Assembly (NCBI GenBank): GCA_031216915.1
Contig: CM062289.1
Coordinates: 65,045,741 to 65,109,740 of the forward strand
Direction: 5' to 3'
From: Pictodentalium vernedei
Lineage: Eukaryota > Mollusca > Scaphopoda > Dentaliida > Dentaliidae
DNA: 64,000 nt
Positions 23,349-34,620 of the stretch are shown piece by piece. The first letter of the stretch is position 1; each line of letters begins with the position of its first letter. A program made the translations under genes and the position numbers. Under the pieces are notes generated by a model. The model saw only the letters and a program-made list of their open reading frames with translations, had not been told where the DNA came from and ran no database searches.

Positions 23349-25310
23349 ACACTCATGAGATAATTCCCGACATTCAAGGAATGGAAAAGCGGGAGGGTGG
23401 ATGCAATTCCTAGCGAGTTTATCAAAAAAGGGGTAGAGGAACGCTTGGAAAGCCTAACTGCCCTATTCAATTTCGCCATAGAAAAACAAGAGGTCCCAAA
23501 TGAGTGGAGAGAAAGCAAAGTGACATTTATTCACAAAAAGGGGAACAAGACGTTTTGGACAACTATCGCGGGATCTCTGTCAGTAGCAACATTGGAAAAG
23601 TTTTCTGTAAAGTCCTGTATGGTGATTGAGGAGAAGGGTGTTATGGCTTCAGGAAGGGAAGGAGAGTCACTGACCATCTTTTCACGCTATCCCAAATGAT
23701 AGAATCCGCGAAAGCAAAAAAGAAAAAGATGTTTGTGGCCTTTTTGGATGTTAAAAAGGCATACTATAGAGTATGAAGGGAGGGTATGTGGCGCAAGCTT
23801 GAGGCTGTGAGCTTGGGAGGCGAGTTTGTTGGAATTATGAAAGCATTATATAAAGATGTACAGAGTGAACTTAGCCTGGGAAACATAACAACAAAACGTG
23901 TGCCTATGGAGATAGGCCTACCGAAAACAGGAGTGTATCCTTTCGCCAATTCATTTTGCATTGTACATCAAAGGTTTAGGAGATGAACTCCTGCATAGCG
24001 ACGAGGGGGTAGCAGTTGGGGACTTGAAGCGAAGAGGGGCAAGCGAAAATACTGGGAATTTTGGGGAAATATGGGAGCAAATGGAGACTCGAACTTAATG
24101 AAAGCAAGAGCAAAGTTATACCTGTGGGCCGCAAAGTGGACCCCACCCGAAGGTGGAGAGTGTGTGTGGGGGGGGGGGGGGGGTTTCTGTATTCCGGAAG
24201 GTAGCAGCAAACTTCTTAGTGTAGGAGAGACAGGTGACTACGAGTATTTGGGGGTAAATATAAACATCACAGGTAGAGGCATCGAGCGAAACCACACAAA
24301 TAAATTGATTCTGAAGGGGAAGCGAATCCTTAACCAAATGAAACTTATAGGGTGAAACAGTTTCGTTAAGGTTTTCATGGGGGAAAACCATTTGGTAAAT
24401 GGTGGGTCTGCCAAGTATAACATACGGTACGGAAGTGGTACCCCTAAACCGGACGGCTGTAAAGAGCTTGGAAATCCTGTAGAACGATGCAGGCCGATGG
24501 ATTACGGTGTCGAGTAATGCCACAGCACTAGAAGCAATCAGGGGCGAGCTTGGGTGGATGAGGGTCAAGGGTCGGATAGACCTATTGAAACTCGGTTATC
24601 TTAATTATTTGGTAAATCTCCCCGACAGCCAATGGTGTAAAGTAATGTTCCTGAGAATTTTCAACTCAAATATCAAGACGTGGTGGATGGTCCAAGTGAG
24701 GGAGCTTGTAGAGAACTACTCATTGGAGATCTCGGACCTAGACGTTGGGGCAAACCAGGGTAAAAAATTCGTCAGAGAAAGGGTCATGGAGGATGGTAAC
24801 CGTAATTGGCGAGAGTGGGTCAAATCAAAGAGGTCTTTGGGTGGCCTGCGTGATAAAGAGAAGCCTGGTTTGAAGAGTACCTTGATGGCACCTTTGGGGG
24901 AGGGGGGGGGGGGTCACTGCTGTTGTTCAAGCTGAGGTCGCGGTCCCCGAAGTTGAGGGGAAAAATTGGGAAAAACAGTGAAAAGGTGTGCAAGATGTGT
25001 AATTTGGGCGTGGTGGAGACCCTGGAACACTTTCTTCTAGAATGCCCAAAATACCAGTCTAAAAGAATAAGATTCACTGGGAGTATAATGGGGAAGTGGG
25101 ATGGGAGAATGAAGGACATGTGGATAGTGGGAGACTTAAAGGAGAGGGTTAATATGCTAACCGGAGAGATTGGGAAGAATGAGGCATGGGATGTCATAAA
25201 GCAGTTCGTCTCCGAGTGCTGTGAGGAGAGAAAAAGCGTGGGAATAGGGAGGCAGTTGGGAGTACAGGGGTAAACAAGGCCTTCTCATCCGAGAACCGCG
25301 ACGAATCAGC
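23349..25310 (+). pseudogene. LINE ORF2 remnant (reverse transcriptase and C-terminal zinc knuckle)
   Basis: Pieces in order on the plus strand: DAIPSEFIKKG, VPNEWRESKVTFIHKKGNK (RT entry), KKMFVAFLDVKKAYYRV (RT motif with the first catalytic Asp), GDYEYLGVNINITGRGI (RT thumb border) and CKMCNLGVVETLEHFLLECP (C2HC knuckle typical of LINE C-termini). Stops, frameshifts and two poly-G expansions (24168-24183, 24901-24914) break it. The 3' end runs into TTATTATTATTA near 25325, a LINE-like tail. It would copy its RNA into the genome; it is inactive. Confidence 0.82.
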
Positions 25311-25585
25311 GGCCGGCCAAAGTGTTATTATTATTATATTACTGAAATAGCGTAGATAACCTCTGTATCATCCAGAAGGGTTATAAAAAGATTAAGATAA
25401 AAAAATATTAAGTAACAAAGAAATGTTCTGATAAGAAGCCGGTTATATAGATAAACTGTTAACAAAACAGAACAATGATTATACCTAGCTGTTACCTTTT
25501 GATTACGTGACAGGCGTGAATTCTGTCTCGTCTGTGGTGCCAGACAGTGATTTCATCGACAACGACGCAATGAAAAAACAAACTA

Positions 25586-25842
25586 CAGTTCGTGGAGAGT
25601 GGATTGTAACTAAATCACCCGCGGAGTGGAGTTATCACCCAAACTATAACTTTCGTATTTTGTAAACATCGACTAAAAACACAGACAATGTTTCAGCCAA
25701 TGGACCTCCGGATTTAACCCGGAGGTCCATTGGCTGAAACTTTGCTTTTGCTTGTTATGCTTTACAACAAATTTGCAATTATTGCTTGGGTGTAATCTCC
25801 ACTCTGCGGGTGATTTAGTGATAATACACTCTACACGTACTG
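25586..25842. mobile_element. CAGT/TA MITE
   Basis: TA at 25584-25585 and 25843-25844. The left end CAGTTCGTGGAGAGTGGATT and its inverse enclose the CAATGGACCTCCGG palindrome. Confidence 0.88.
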
Positions 25843-25989
25843 TACAAAGAGACCTGTCAAAGTATATTTGGGGTTCCAAATTCTTGTGTCAAATGTTGTA
25901 TTTTTGGTGCCTAAGATTTATTTTAGTACCATTGACACCTGACAGTGTGAAAATTGAGACCAAACTAATGAGTGTGGATACCCGGGTAT

Positions 25990-26720
25990 GCAGGAAATAA
26001 CTGTTCATCAAGTCCTAAAGCGTGTCAAACCAGATGTAAATAAGGCAGCCGAACTAGACGAGAACAGACCAATAATCCTAAAAGAACTACCATGTGACTC
26101 AACACCCACGTTGATGTCCGTGATCCCAAAGACCAGTGATACTGCGGCACTCCCCAAAGACTGGCAATAAGAAAAGGAGTTCCCATCTATTAAAAGGAGA
26201 CCGATTTCACTAACATGCATTGTTTGCAAAATAGCCGAACAGTCCATTACCAATAATGTTACGCAGCACCTTATAAACTACAACATCCTCTATGTCCTGT
26301 AGCATTATTTCAGAGACCACAGGTCCCATGAGACACAGCTGAGGCAACTAGTTGGTGACCTTGCAAGAAGCCTTGCTGCATGTCATCAAACAGATCTTAT
26401 CTCGCTAGACTCAGTATTTGATAAAGTCAGACATCTTGTCTTTATAAAATCCATGAATATGGCATCAGGTGGACAACGCTGGGTTAGACTCGAGCTTTTC
26501 TCTACAATAGGGTTCAGCGGATCTTTTATACCCCCGATTTTCCCGCACTTTATCATTAATACTTGACCACACCATATAGACTTGCAAACCAGAATATATG
26601 TAGATAACACGGCAATCTACCTCACTGTAAACAATCGTACCGATCGCAATGCACAACAAGGTGATTTAAAATAACCCCACAACTGGGAAAAATCCTGTGA
26701 TATGTCATTTAAAACTGGAA
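25990..26720 (+). pseudogene. LINE reverse transcriptase remnant
   Basis: Broken frames read VHQVLKRVKPDVNKAAELD, LPKDWQ, RRPISLTCIVCKIAEQSI, LVGDLARSLAACHQTDLISL and VDNTAIYLTVNN. This is the usual order of a LINE RT domain: palm entry, Asp motif, then the degenerated DD motif. Several stops are present. Confidence 0.65.
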
Positions 26721-26848
26721 AGTATGAATAAATTTGGGTTTGTCGAGCAGACAATAAAGTTACCTTTGATTATACTCATCACTCTATATACTAGAACATG
26801 CCAGTAGTGCTAGATATATCGGTGGAGACATAACAGATAATCTCTGTT

Positions 26849-27095
26849 TTAACCCTTTACCTAACTGACAATAAAGGCACACGACACTTGCAAACAAAAT
26901 TCTTGAATAACATATTTTTTTTATTTTTCTGTAAAAAACATTGCTTATCGCCAATCACTGGGTCGTGTTTAGGGAGCTCGTTCCAATGAGGGGTCATAAA
27001 TTATGTTTTGAGTCCAAAAATGAAAAAAATAATGAAAATTGAATGGTGATTCTGGTGAATAGCGCAGGCCGATTTTAGTCGGTACGTTGGGTCTA
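26849..27095. mobile_element. piggyBac-like MITE, right end damaged
   Basis: TTAACCCTTTACCTAACTGA on the left. The right side reads CGGTACGTTGGG, without the terminal AAAGGGTTAA. Confidence 0.65.
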
Positions 27096-27189
27096 TCTTT
27101 ATATCACTCTATCAAATACATGGATGGGGATATGCGGGACATTATGTGAGACATTACTGAGAAAGTCCCCGACTTTAGTAAGTTGGAGA

Positions 27190-27320
27190 GTCTGACAATT
27201 ACTCGCCGCTGACCGGTGATTTTTCCGGGTACTCCATTATGTACACCTGAAAACTGTCCGATACGATATGACTCTAACTGTTGAAAGTGTCATTGAAATT
27301 CCAATAAACAAACAAATAAT
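27190..27320 (+). mobile_element. SINE 3' fragment
   Basis: TTCCGGGTACTCC and a tail TTCCAATAAACAAACAAAT match the 3' part of the SINE family. Head and most of the body are lost. Confidence 0.6.
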
Positions 27321-27361
27321 TGTGTTATTGGGGCTACCGGTATTTTCTTGTATTTACTTAC

Positions 27362-27434
27362 CAGGAATAACAGGTTGGAGGCTGTCATAGAACCTAATCT
27401 CACTGCGATACTAACAAAGGCAAGTGCTGAAGCT
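27362..27434 (-). CDS. SLC22-type transporter, penultimate coding exon
   Basis: 73-bp exon bounded on the minus strand by an acceptor (TTATTTTTCAG before 27434) and a donor (CTG then GTAAGT). It encodes ASALAFVSIAVRLGSMTASN and then LLFL. This is the eleventh-helix pattern of SLC22 proteins (R.G.M.A) that normally follows the ELYPT motif and directly precedes the segment in the exon at 19142-19345. Phase is kept across the junction. The exon that should carry ELYPT was not identified upstream. Confidence 0.68.
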
Positions 27435-27639
27435 CTGAAAAATAAAACAATGATGCATCACAACTGTTAAAATTGTGCAATCACAATTAAATTTGACAAA
27501 AACACGCACGAGGCTATAATTGCCTTATTTATGTGTATTTTACAGTCTCTGCGGGTCACATACTACGCAAGGATTACGCATCATCGATGCGGGGTCGGGT
27601 TGTTTACACCTGTACAGCCTGTCATTATAAGAAAATCAA

Positions 27640-28325
27640 ATTCATTGATATTTGTTCAAATTGTCGCGCTAACGAGCTGAAAAGAAACAAAATTTAAATA
27701 ATTAAGGGCTTTAAATCCGCTCATCATGACTGAACCGTACCAGTTTTCAGACTCATCCAATATATTGTTTGGAAAGTCTCACATAACAAATATTGATCAA
27801 ATCCTTTGATATATGTTGAAGTTATTGTGCTAACGAGCGGAAAACAGGTAAACATTAATTAAGGGCAATAACTTCGCTCAGTATGGCCGAGCCGTACCGG
27901 TTCTCGATCTCATTCAAGATATTGTTAAGAAAGTCTCTCATGCCAAACATCGTCGAGCAGTTCCGGTGATATCTGTTGAAATTCTCGTTCTGACTAGCTG
28001 AAAACTGGAAAGAAATAACTAATTAAGGACCATTACACCGGTATGACCGAACCATACCAGTTTTCGAACTCATTCAAGACATTGTTAAGAAAATCTCACA
28101 TTCCAAATATTTACCAAATCCATTGATATTTGTTGAATTATCGCGCTGACGACTTGAAAACAAACAGAAATTAACTAATTAATGGCCTCAACTCATTATG
28201 AGCAAACCGTACCAGTTATCGAACTTATTCAAGGCATTGTTAAGAAAGTCCTTATAAGTATTATATATATACTATTGGCCAAGTCCATTCATATTAAATT
28301 TGTTGAAGTTATTGCGCTAACAAGA
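27640..28325. repeat. Satellite-like tandem repeat, about 160-bp unit
   Basis: About four and a half units. The anchor TAACGAGC(T/G)GAAAA and its variants recur near 27669, 27829, 27990, 28144 and 28316. Each unit has TTAATTAAGG.., GACCGAACCGTACCAGTTTT-like and TTCAAGACATTGTTAAGAAA-like blocks. Confidence 0.8.
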
Positions 28326-28344
28326 AAGGTGACTCTCGGTCCTC

Positions 28345-28432
28345 GCCAGCCCGCCCGCCGACCCCACCTCCACCCCCTCCGCCCGAGGTACCACCAACGC
28401 GCCCGCCCGCCCGCCCGCCCGCTCGCCCGCGG
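28345..28432. repeat. GC-rich (CCCG)n simple repeat
   Basis: Runs of CGCCCGCCCGCC in otherwise AT-rich sequence, adjoining the satellite array. Confidence 0.85.
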
Positions 28433-29776
28433 CCCGACTTCATCAAACTATATGTCCAGCTTTTTAAAAAACGCGACCCAAAATTAACGTTGGTGGCTTA
28501 TATTGAAATTATCATTGTGAATATTACGAGTAAACAAATGTGTACTCACCAACCTTGTGTGGTCCACTGCCCTGTTTATCTGATAATGACGATATTTTAG
28601 TCTGTAGGATGTACTTTCTGCACAGTCAGCCGTGGATGTTTTTGCTGTTTGCAATAAAGAGGTGGGCAATAAAGAGGCCCACCTTTTTACTGTGGACAAC
28701 AACAGCATCATGATTGGGTAAATTTCCTCTTCAAGGAAGGACATGGTGTAATTGTTATGCAGATATCAGTTCAGACATAAAATTCGTAATAAATCAGACA
28801 TACCGACAGACCGGAAAGGTCGTCGGTAACAGGAAGGACACTCCAACATGGGTACACTAGACTTGGTATTGATTTGGTGGGATCTATGATGGGTTGTGGC
28901 GGCATTTTATGGGTTTTGCGTTCTATTGCATACTATTGACTATAATAACCGCACAAAAGGCCTCTGAGTTTAAATTTATCTTTTAGTTCCCAAATATCTA
29001 CTTTAAAAAATCTCATACATCTTTGTGTACGTGTGCTTGGCACGAAGAGGTACCGTTGTAGATGTTTCATGAACAGAATATCTCTTTTCTCAGTTCAATG
29101 AGAGCTGTCCACATTTATAATTCATTTAACTGGTACTGTCAGTGCAACTGTGAAATCTCACAAAGATAGACTGCGAAATGTGGCTTAGTGAAGACATGCA
29201 TTGTATTGACTTGCAACAGAATTGTTTAATCCATATCGTTTCCATCCTTTAGAATAAAATCCGACGTACACATGGTCAATAAATGGAGGATGTCATATGA
29301 AAGTTCTGTACCGAGTTCATTAAACCTCGACTCAGATCGAATTTTGTGAACGAGATTCAGACATTTCATGTTAGAGCGTGGCGAATATGATATTCCTTTC
29401 AGAAAACTTAACGACTAAAGCTGGACAGTGCTGATCACAAAAATCACCATCGTCACCTTAAATGTTACTAGAAGGCTTAATTTGAAAGTACAATTATTTT
29501 TTTTTTTTTGAGAGGAGAACTTAACCCCAATCCCCCCCCCCCCCCCCAAAAAAAAAAAAACGAAAGCAAATCTAACGTGATTGCTCGTTTCTTAGGAAAT
29601 CGCGCGATGTCTGCTGTATCTAAATGCAATGCTAAGGTCCTAAACGGTCGATTGAGGACATGCTCCCCTTCATGGAGAACCTGTGCCCTACGTGCCGCCA
29701 CCCCATTCCCCAGAAATATTTTCTGGCCCCGCCCCTGCAGTGCATCCACTGATATATCTTCAATGCAACAACATAT
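28433..29776. other. No supported gene
   Basis: The minus ORF 28744-28484 ends near a good donor-like GGTTGGTGAGTA but matches no family I know. A T14, C15, A13 homopolymer cluster lies at 29500-29560. Confidence 0.4.
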
Positions 29777-29823
29777 CGTCGCCTGATATGGGGACATAGA
29801 ACATTCTAGCACTCAGGCGGCGA
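29777..29823. repeat. Partial hairpin of family H'
   Basis: ATATCGTCGCCTGATATGGG, then GGACATAGAACATTCTAGCA and CTCAGGCGGCGATAT. The left arm is mostly missing compared with 17698-17765. Confidence 0.6.
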
Positions 29824-30333
29824 TATGCAACCCTTCTTGTTAAATAGTTTTCATGTTTCACCGTCTGTTGGATACCAAATATCTTTTGTACAGTGATATT
29901 CCTTGTTTGATATGGCCAGTTTATCGACTGCGCTATGACGGCACGGCTACACGAATCAATCGATCAGCGGTATGTATTTGTATCAGCCTGGCCGAATAGG
30001 CTTTCCATGCACTCTCGGCGCTGTTTGCTGAATGTCCGAAACTTAACCCTCTGAATTGGGCTAATAGTAAGGGTGTGAGTCATGGAATAAAGAATCACAG
30101 TGAATATATACTATAGATGTATCTCAAAATAAAGAAAAAAAACTGAAACGAGGGTGAGATGGTTTTCAGGAGGTTCTGATTCTGACTCGGACCAAGAAAT
30201 CTCAACAACGTCAAATAATGGCCACAGCTAGTGATAATGTAGCAGGCGAATGTAAAAAGATGACTAATATTAACCGTATTTACCTTAGAAGAGTAAAAAA
30301 AATTTAAACAACTGAGATCTGGAGCAAATTTCG
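29824..30333. other. No gene seen
   Basis: No ORF or repeat recognised. Confidence 0.5.
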
Positions 30334-30585
30334 TTAACCCTTTACCTAACGTGAAAAGCAGACGACACTTGCAAAAAAAATTCTTGAATAACTAATTGTT
30401 TTCATTTTTTGTCTCAAAAACATAGGTTATGACCCCTCGTTGGAACGAGCTCGACGAGCTCGTTCCAACGAGGGGTCATAACCTATGTTTTTGAGACAAA
30501 AAATGAAAAAAATAGTGAAAATTAATTGGCGATTTTTGAGAATAGCGCTGGCCGGTTTTGGCCGTTACGTTAGGTAAAGGGTTAA
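30334..30585. mobile_element. piggyBac-like MITE, full length
   Basis: Perfect TTAA at both ends, with CCCTTTACCTAACG and CGTTAGGTAAAGGG. The whole element is one long palindrome centred on GAGCTCGACGAGCTC. This is the best copy for defining the family. Confidence 0.88.
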
Positions 30586-30799
30586 ATGTACTAAGGTAGT
30601 CCAAACAATAAATTTACCGAATACTGACAAACCTATGGATATAGAGGTGAATACGTTACCTCAATGGACACTTAACAACTACATGGGTGTAAGGCTAGGG
30701 TAATCGTAATCAGTAATGGTAATCATCTGTAATTGATTACAATTTTCAAGTAATCGTGTGTAATCAGTAATCGTGGTATTTCATGATTACAAGTACTTA

Positions 30800-31262
30800 A
30801 TAATAATAATAATAATAGCACTTCTATAGCGCTCTATCCACCCTGAAAAGGTAGGCTCAAAGCGCTTCATAAAATAAGTAACGAGCTGCAAACTGAAAAA
30901 TGAAAAGAAACAAATTAAGTTTTTAAGTGCCAAATGAGTCTATAAATAGGGATGTTTTCAGGCACTTTTTTAAAACCCTGAACGGATGTACTGTGTCGAA
31001 TATGGAACGGTAGACTGTTCCAGATTTCAGGTGCCTGAAAATAGAAGGCCCGTTGTCCCCAGTGTTTTAAGTTCATTTTTGGACAGGTAAGAATTCTGTT
31101 ATCAGCACTAGAGCGCAGCGAGCGTGTTGGTGTGTATGCTTTAAGGTGATGTGTAGAGAGGTAGACTGGGAGGTTATCATTGAAATATTTAAATACTAAA
31201 AGGGCAATTTTGTATTCGATTCTAGCCTTGACTGGGAACCAGTGAAGCTTTTTCAGCAAAGG
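30800..31262 (-). pseudogene. LINE 3' end (RT C-terminus and tail)
   Basis: The minus ORF begins MLKKLHWFPVKARIEYKIAL, then HHLKAYTPTRSLRS and WNSLPFHIRHS. This is the C-terminal region of CR1/L2-like LINE ORF2. Downstream in its direction is a conserved GCGCTCTATCCACCCTG-like 3' UTR ending in (ATT)n near 30800. The 5' part is absent, the usual result of incomplete reverse transcription. Confidence 0.82.
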
Positions 31263-31549
31263 TGTGTTTTACCAATGATATATTTTTAATACATGTCAAG
31301 TTAATTAAAAGTAATCAATTCCATTTATAAATTAACGGTAATCGTGATTACTTTTGTGATTACCTTATGATAACTTTTCTTTAAATTGTGTATACAAGCT
31401 TTTAAACAATCCATCAAGTTTTATCTTTTGAGAAACGACTTACCTCTAATATGATATTTTATCATATGACTCGTCTGTTTTGTTCACTTTAAAACATTTG
31501 ATATTTTACTTTCATATTAATCAGTGATAAACAAAGCCTTCCGTCGATT

Positions 31550-31730
31550 ATATTGGTCAGTTTCAAAACTAGACAATTTGATTGGCTGAACAAAATACAA
31601 CTGGGCCATATATTCATTATTTGCATAATTTGGGTTGAAAGATTTCATTGGTCAATTTCAAATATGGACAGTTTGATTGGCTAAACAAAATACAACTGGG
31701 TCACATTTGCATAATTTGAGTAGGGAAAAT
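31550..31730. repeat. Direct duplication of about 90 bp
   Basis: CAATTTGATTGGCTGAACAA and CAGTTTGATTGGCTAAACAA each lead into AATACAACTGGG(C/T)CA and then TTTGCATAATTTG. Confidence 0.75.
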
Positions 31731-31768
31731 TTACGTTATCGGTCCTATTTAGGTTGGGTTATATTGCA

Positions 31769-31998
31769 TTAACCCTTTACCTAACATAATGACCAAAACC
31801 GGCCAGCGCTATATACGAACAATTTTCATTTTTTGCTTCCAAAACATAGGTTATGACCCCTCATTGGAACGAGCGCATCGCGCTCGTTCCCATGAGGGGT
31901 CATAACCTATGTTTTGGAAGCAAAAAATGAAAATTGTTAGTTATATGATGATGTTTTTTCCAAGTGTTGTCTGCAACACACATTAGGTAAGGGGTTAA
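31769..31998. mobile_element. piggyBac-like MITE
   Basis: TTAACCCTTTACCTAACATA on the left and ATTAGGTAAGGGGTTAA on the right. The centre is GAGCGCATCGCGCTC instead of GAGCTC, so the stem is conserved with changed bases. Confidence 0.8.
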
Positions 31999-32050
31999 AA
32001 AGTCATACTAAGTCGTTAATTTGTGCATATGTGTGTCATATGATAAATAG

Positions 32051-32195
32051 AATATGAAATAAGTGTTTTTTTCATGTGATATTTATGAAACTCGTCCGAA
32101 TTGTCCGTTTGGGGCTCGCCAGAGGCTCGCCGAAACGGAAAATTCTTAAGACTCGTTTCATAAATATCATATGAGAAAAACACTAATTTCATATC
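32051..32195. repeat. Foldback hairpin
   Basis: AATATGAAATAAGTGTTTTT with its inverse AAAAACACTAATTTCATAT, and ATATTTATGAAACTCGT with its inverse ACTCGTTTCATAAATAT-like arm. Confidence 0.8.
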
Positions 32196-32307
32196 CTCTA
32201 TTTATGTTCTACAGCAAGTCGGAAAATTCGGTAATAGTTTGTGAAATGATCCAGCCATGAATATCTGACTAATTAGACGTTCACATCCTAACTGTTTTGA
32301 ATAATTC

Positions 32308-32373
32308 GTCCACTGAGTTTCAATGTACGCTATGTGCCAGCTGGCACATAAAACACATTGGAACTCAGAGGAC
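32308..32373. repeat. Hairpin mini-MITE, family H, copy 5
   Basis: CGTCCACTGAGTTTCAATGT with its inverse ending AGAGGACG. Confidence 0.75.
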
Positions 32374-32475
32374 GAATTGTGTTCATAAATGCTCAGTTGT
32401 TTAATTATGAAAACTGACTGTAATCATGTTTACTTTTGTGATTACTTTATAATTACTTTTCTTTAAATTGTGTAT

Positions 32476-32990
32476 ACGACCCACCCTCCCATCTATCTGT
32501 GACCCGGTGACCGTTCCCAGTGACCCTATCCCTAGCGTCCCTCGTCATCCATGGGGACCTGTCCTTGGGTACCTTCCAAATGACCCTCCACCATTCACCC
32601 TAGCCAAGAGCGATAGAGTATCCCTCCCTCTCCTTCCAGAACCCACCATCCCATCTGTGACCCGGTGACCGTTCCCAGTGACCCTATCCCTAGCTTCCCC
32701 CGTCATCCATAGGGACCTGTCCTTGGGTACCTTCCAAATGACCCTCCACCATTCACCCTAGCCAAGAGCGATACAGTATCCCTCCCTCTCCTTCCAGAAC
32801 CCACCATCCCATCTATCTGTGACCCGGTGACCGTTCCCAGTGATCCTATCTCTAGCTTCCCCCGTCATCCATGGGGACCTGTCCTTGGGGACCCTTCCAA
32901 ATGAAATGATCCTGCATCAGACACCCTAGCCAAGAGCGACACAGTATCCCTCCCTCTCCTTCCAAATGCCCATCATCCTCCACCCAGTGA
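32476..32990. repeat. Minisatellite, three units of about 170 bp
   Basis: GACCCGGTGACCGTTCCCAG recurs at about 32501, 32658 and 32821. Each is followed by CATCCAT(G/A)GGGACCTGTCC and TCCCTCCCTCTCCTTCCA. Any ORF in it is repeat-derived. Confidence 0.88.
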
Positions 32991-32994
32991 CCCG

Positions 32995-33150
32995 TGCCTC
33001 ACCTCACACCTCTCTTATCCTCTTACAGGGAGATGATCACTAGTGATCACCACAGGCAATCAGTGGTAATCACCATAGGTGATCACTAATGATCACTCGA
33101 TCCGAGATGAGGATAAGAGGGGTGTGAGGTGAGGCCTCACTGAGGATGAA
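32995..33150. repeat. Foldback element
   Basis: GCCTCACCTCACACCTCTCT with its inverse AGAGGGGTGTGAGGTGAGGC, around stacked GTGATCACTAGTGATCAC palindromes. Confidence 0.8.
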
Positions 33151-33399
33151 GAGAAGAATCATACATTCCTGGGAGAGAGCTTTCATAACTGAATTTAACA
33201 TCCCGCACGTGCTTTTGTGTTCAGTTATGACAGACCTTCCTTGATATTACAATACAGGCTAGACCAATATTGTTCAAACAACACATGTTATTGAAAAACA
33301 AGTCACGAACGAAATGTTTAATGCGCCCAGTGTAGTCCCAAATCACCTCTTCTGTGTTGCATTGACGTGGGTGCTCTTAGGTGGTTTTTGTTGTTGTTG

Positions 33400-33605
33400 T
33401 TGGAGTGCACAACATATGATATGCTGAATTTTCCTGGAAATGTTCGCATGCCAGTGCTGGCTGTCTATAGTAGGCAGCCAGCTCTGGTATGCAAACGTTG
33501 CTAAGTCAAGTATCTAAAATTTATGTTGGAAATGTTTGCATACCTGTGCTGGCTGTCTATATAGGCAGCCAGCGCTAGTGTGCAAACGTTGCTAAGTCAT
33601 CTTCA
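33400..33605. repeat. Duplicated hairpin unit
   Basis: Two copies of a hairpin, TGCTGGCTGTCTATA..GGCAGCCAGC, flanked by GGAAATGTTYGCATRCC and TGCAAACGTTGCTAAGTCA, near 33435-33507 and 33525-33600. Confidence 0.8.
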
Positions 33606-33661
33606 CGTATGCATAAATATTAGGTAACTGTTGTCATCGAAATTAAAAAGATAAGGGTTCA

Positions 33662-34620
33662 TATTAGACTAGTAGTATGTAATTTGGTTTTCACCCCCCC
33701 CCCCCCCATTTGGGGGACCTCGGACGTGACGTCATGTCACGTGACCCAGTTACGTAATGTTCGGTTGTCATGGTATCCTGCGTGAGCGGCCATGTTGTGA
33801 CGTCATACACATAGTGATATGTGGTGTTAGTGCGCATGCGCAGTGCGCGTTTTTACGGTGATACGTGTTTCAGTCGTCCATTTTGTATACTGGAAGCCGC
33901 CATCTTGATTTCTATGGTAGCACGTGGTTTCTATGTTACCCAAAGGCCTACAATAAGACAGGGGTATGTTCGGAGGGTATTTTCGATTGAATAGGAGTAA
34001 ATCTAATTACCACAAACAACCCGACAATCCCTCCAAATCACCAAAAACTCGTTTATTTACTACGGATTCCCCCAGAATCCTTTTTTGGACCCCCATACCA
34101 TGACTTGTAGTAGTAGCATGTAGTGCTATAAGGCGCGTTCCTTTATAAAAAAAAAGTATATCTAATTACCCAAATAGACCCGACAATGGTTTTTTTGGCT
34201 CGGATTTCAATTAAACTTTCGGTTTCTAACTATGTATCTACTAGTTATATTATGATTTCCCCCATCTCCATAAAATATTCCAACACCCCTAGACGTGTTT
34301 ATGTTCTATTGTACAAATTACATGTAGCACATAGGAACATGCTGGATATGCCGACGAGTGCTTATGTGAACATGCACAATATGACACATTGTGCAGTAGC
34401 ACATAGGCACATGCCTCCAAAAAGGGATACGGTAAGCACAGTCATTTCCCAAAAAGAGATTATATAGGGATTCCAGAAAAGCGATTCGTTAACATGACAA
34501 CCAAACATGACGTAACTGGGTCACGTGACACGACGACGTCACTTCCGAGGTCCCCCACCGAGGTCGCCCAAATGGTGGTGAAAACCATATTACATTCTAC
34601 TTTAGTAGTAGCAGGATCTC
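33662..34620. mobile_element. Foldback element A with long inverted ends
   Basis: The left arm (ACTAGTAGTATGTAATTTGG, poly-C, then TCACGTGACCCAGTTACGT) is inverted at 34500-34620. Inner blocks are shared with element B (TAGTGCGCATGCGCAG, ATGTTCGGAGGGT). No transposase recognised. Confidence 0.65.

Larger units (their letters stand above)
19346..27361 (-). other. 8-kb intron of the SLC22-type gene, filled with mobile elements
   Basis: The donor GTAAGT (plus-strand 27361-27356) and the acceptor before 19345 bound it. It contains at least three foldback elements, two piggyBac-like MITEs, a CAGT MITE, two LINE remnants and a SINE fragment, in both orientations. Confidence 0.65.

Noticed and set aside
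28484..28744. Further exon of the SLC22-type gene
   Set aside because: It has a donor-like GTGAGT, but the peptide lacks the expected ELYPT..VR segment.
32468..32668. Pro-rich protein ORF
   Set aside because: It lies fully in a 170-bp minisatellite and the frame is not kept between units.
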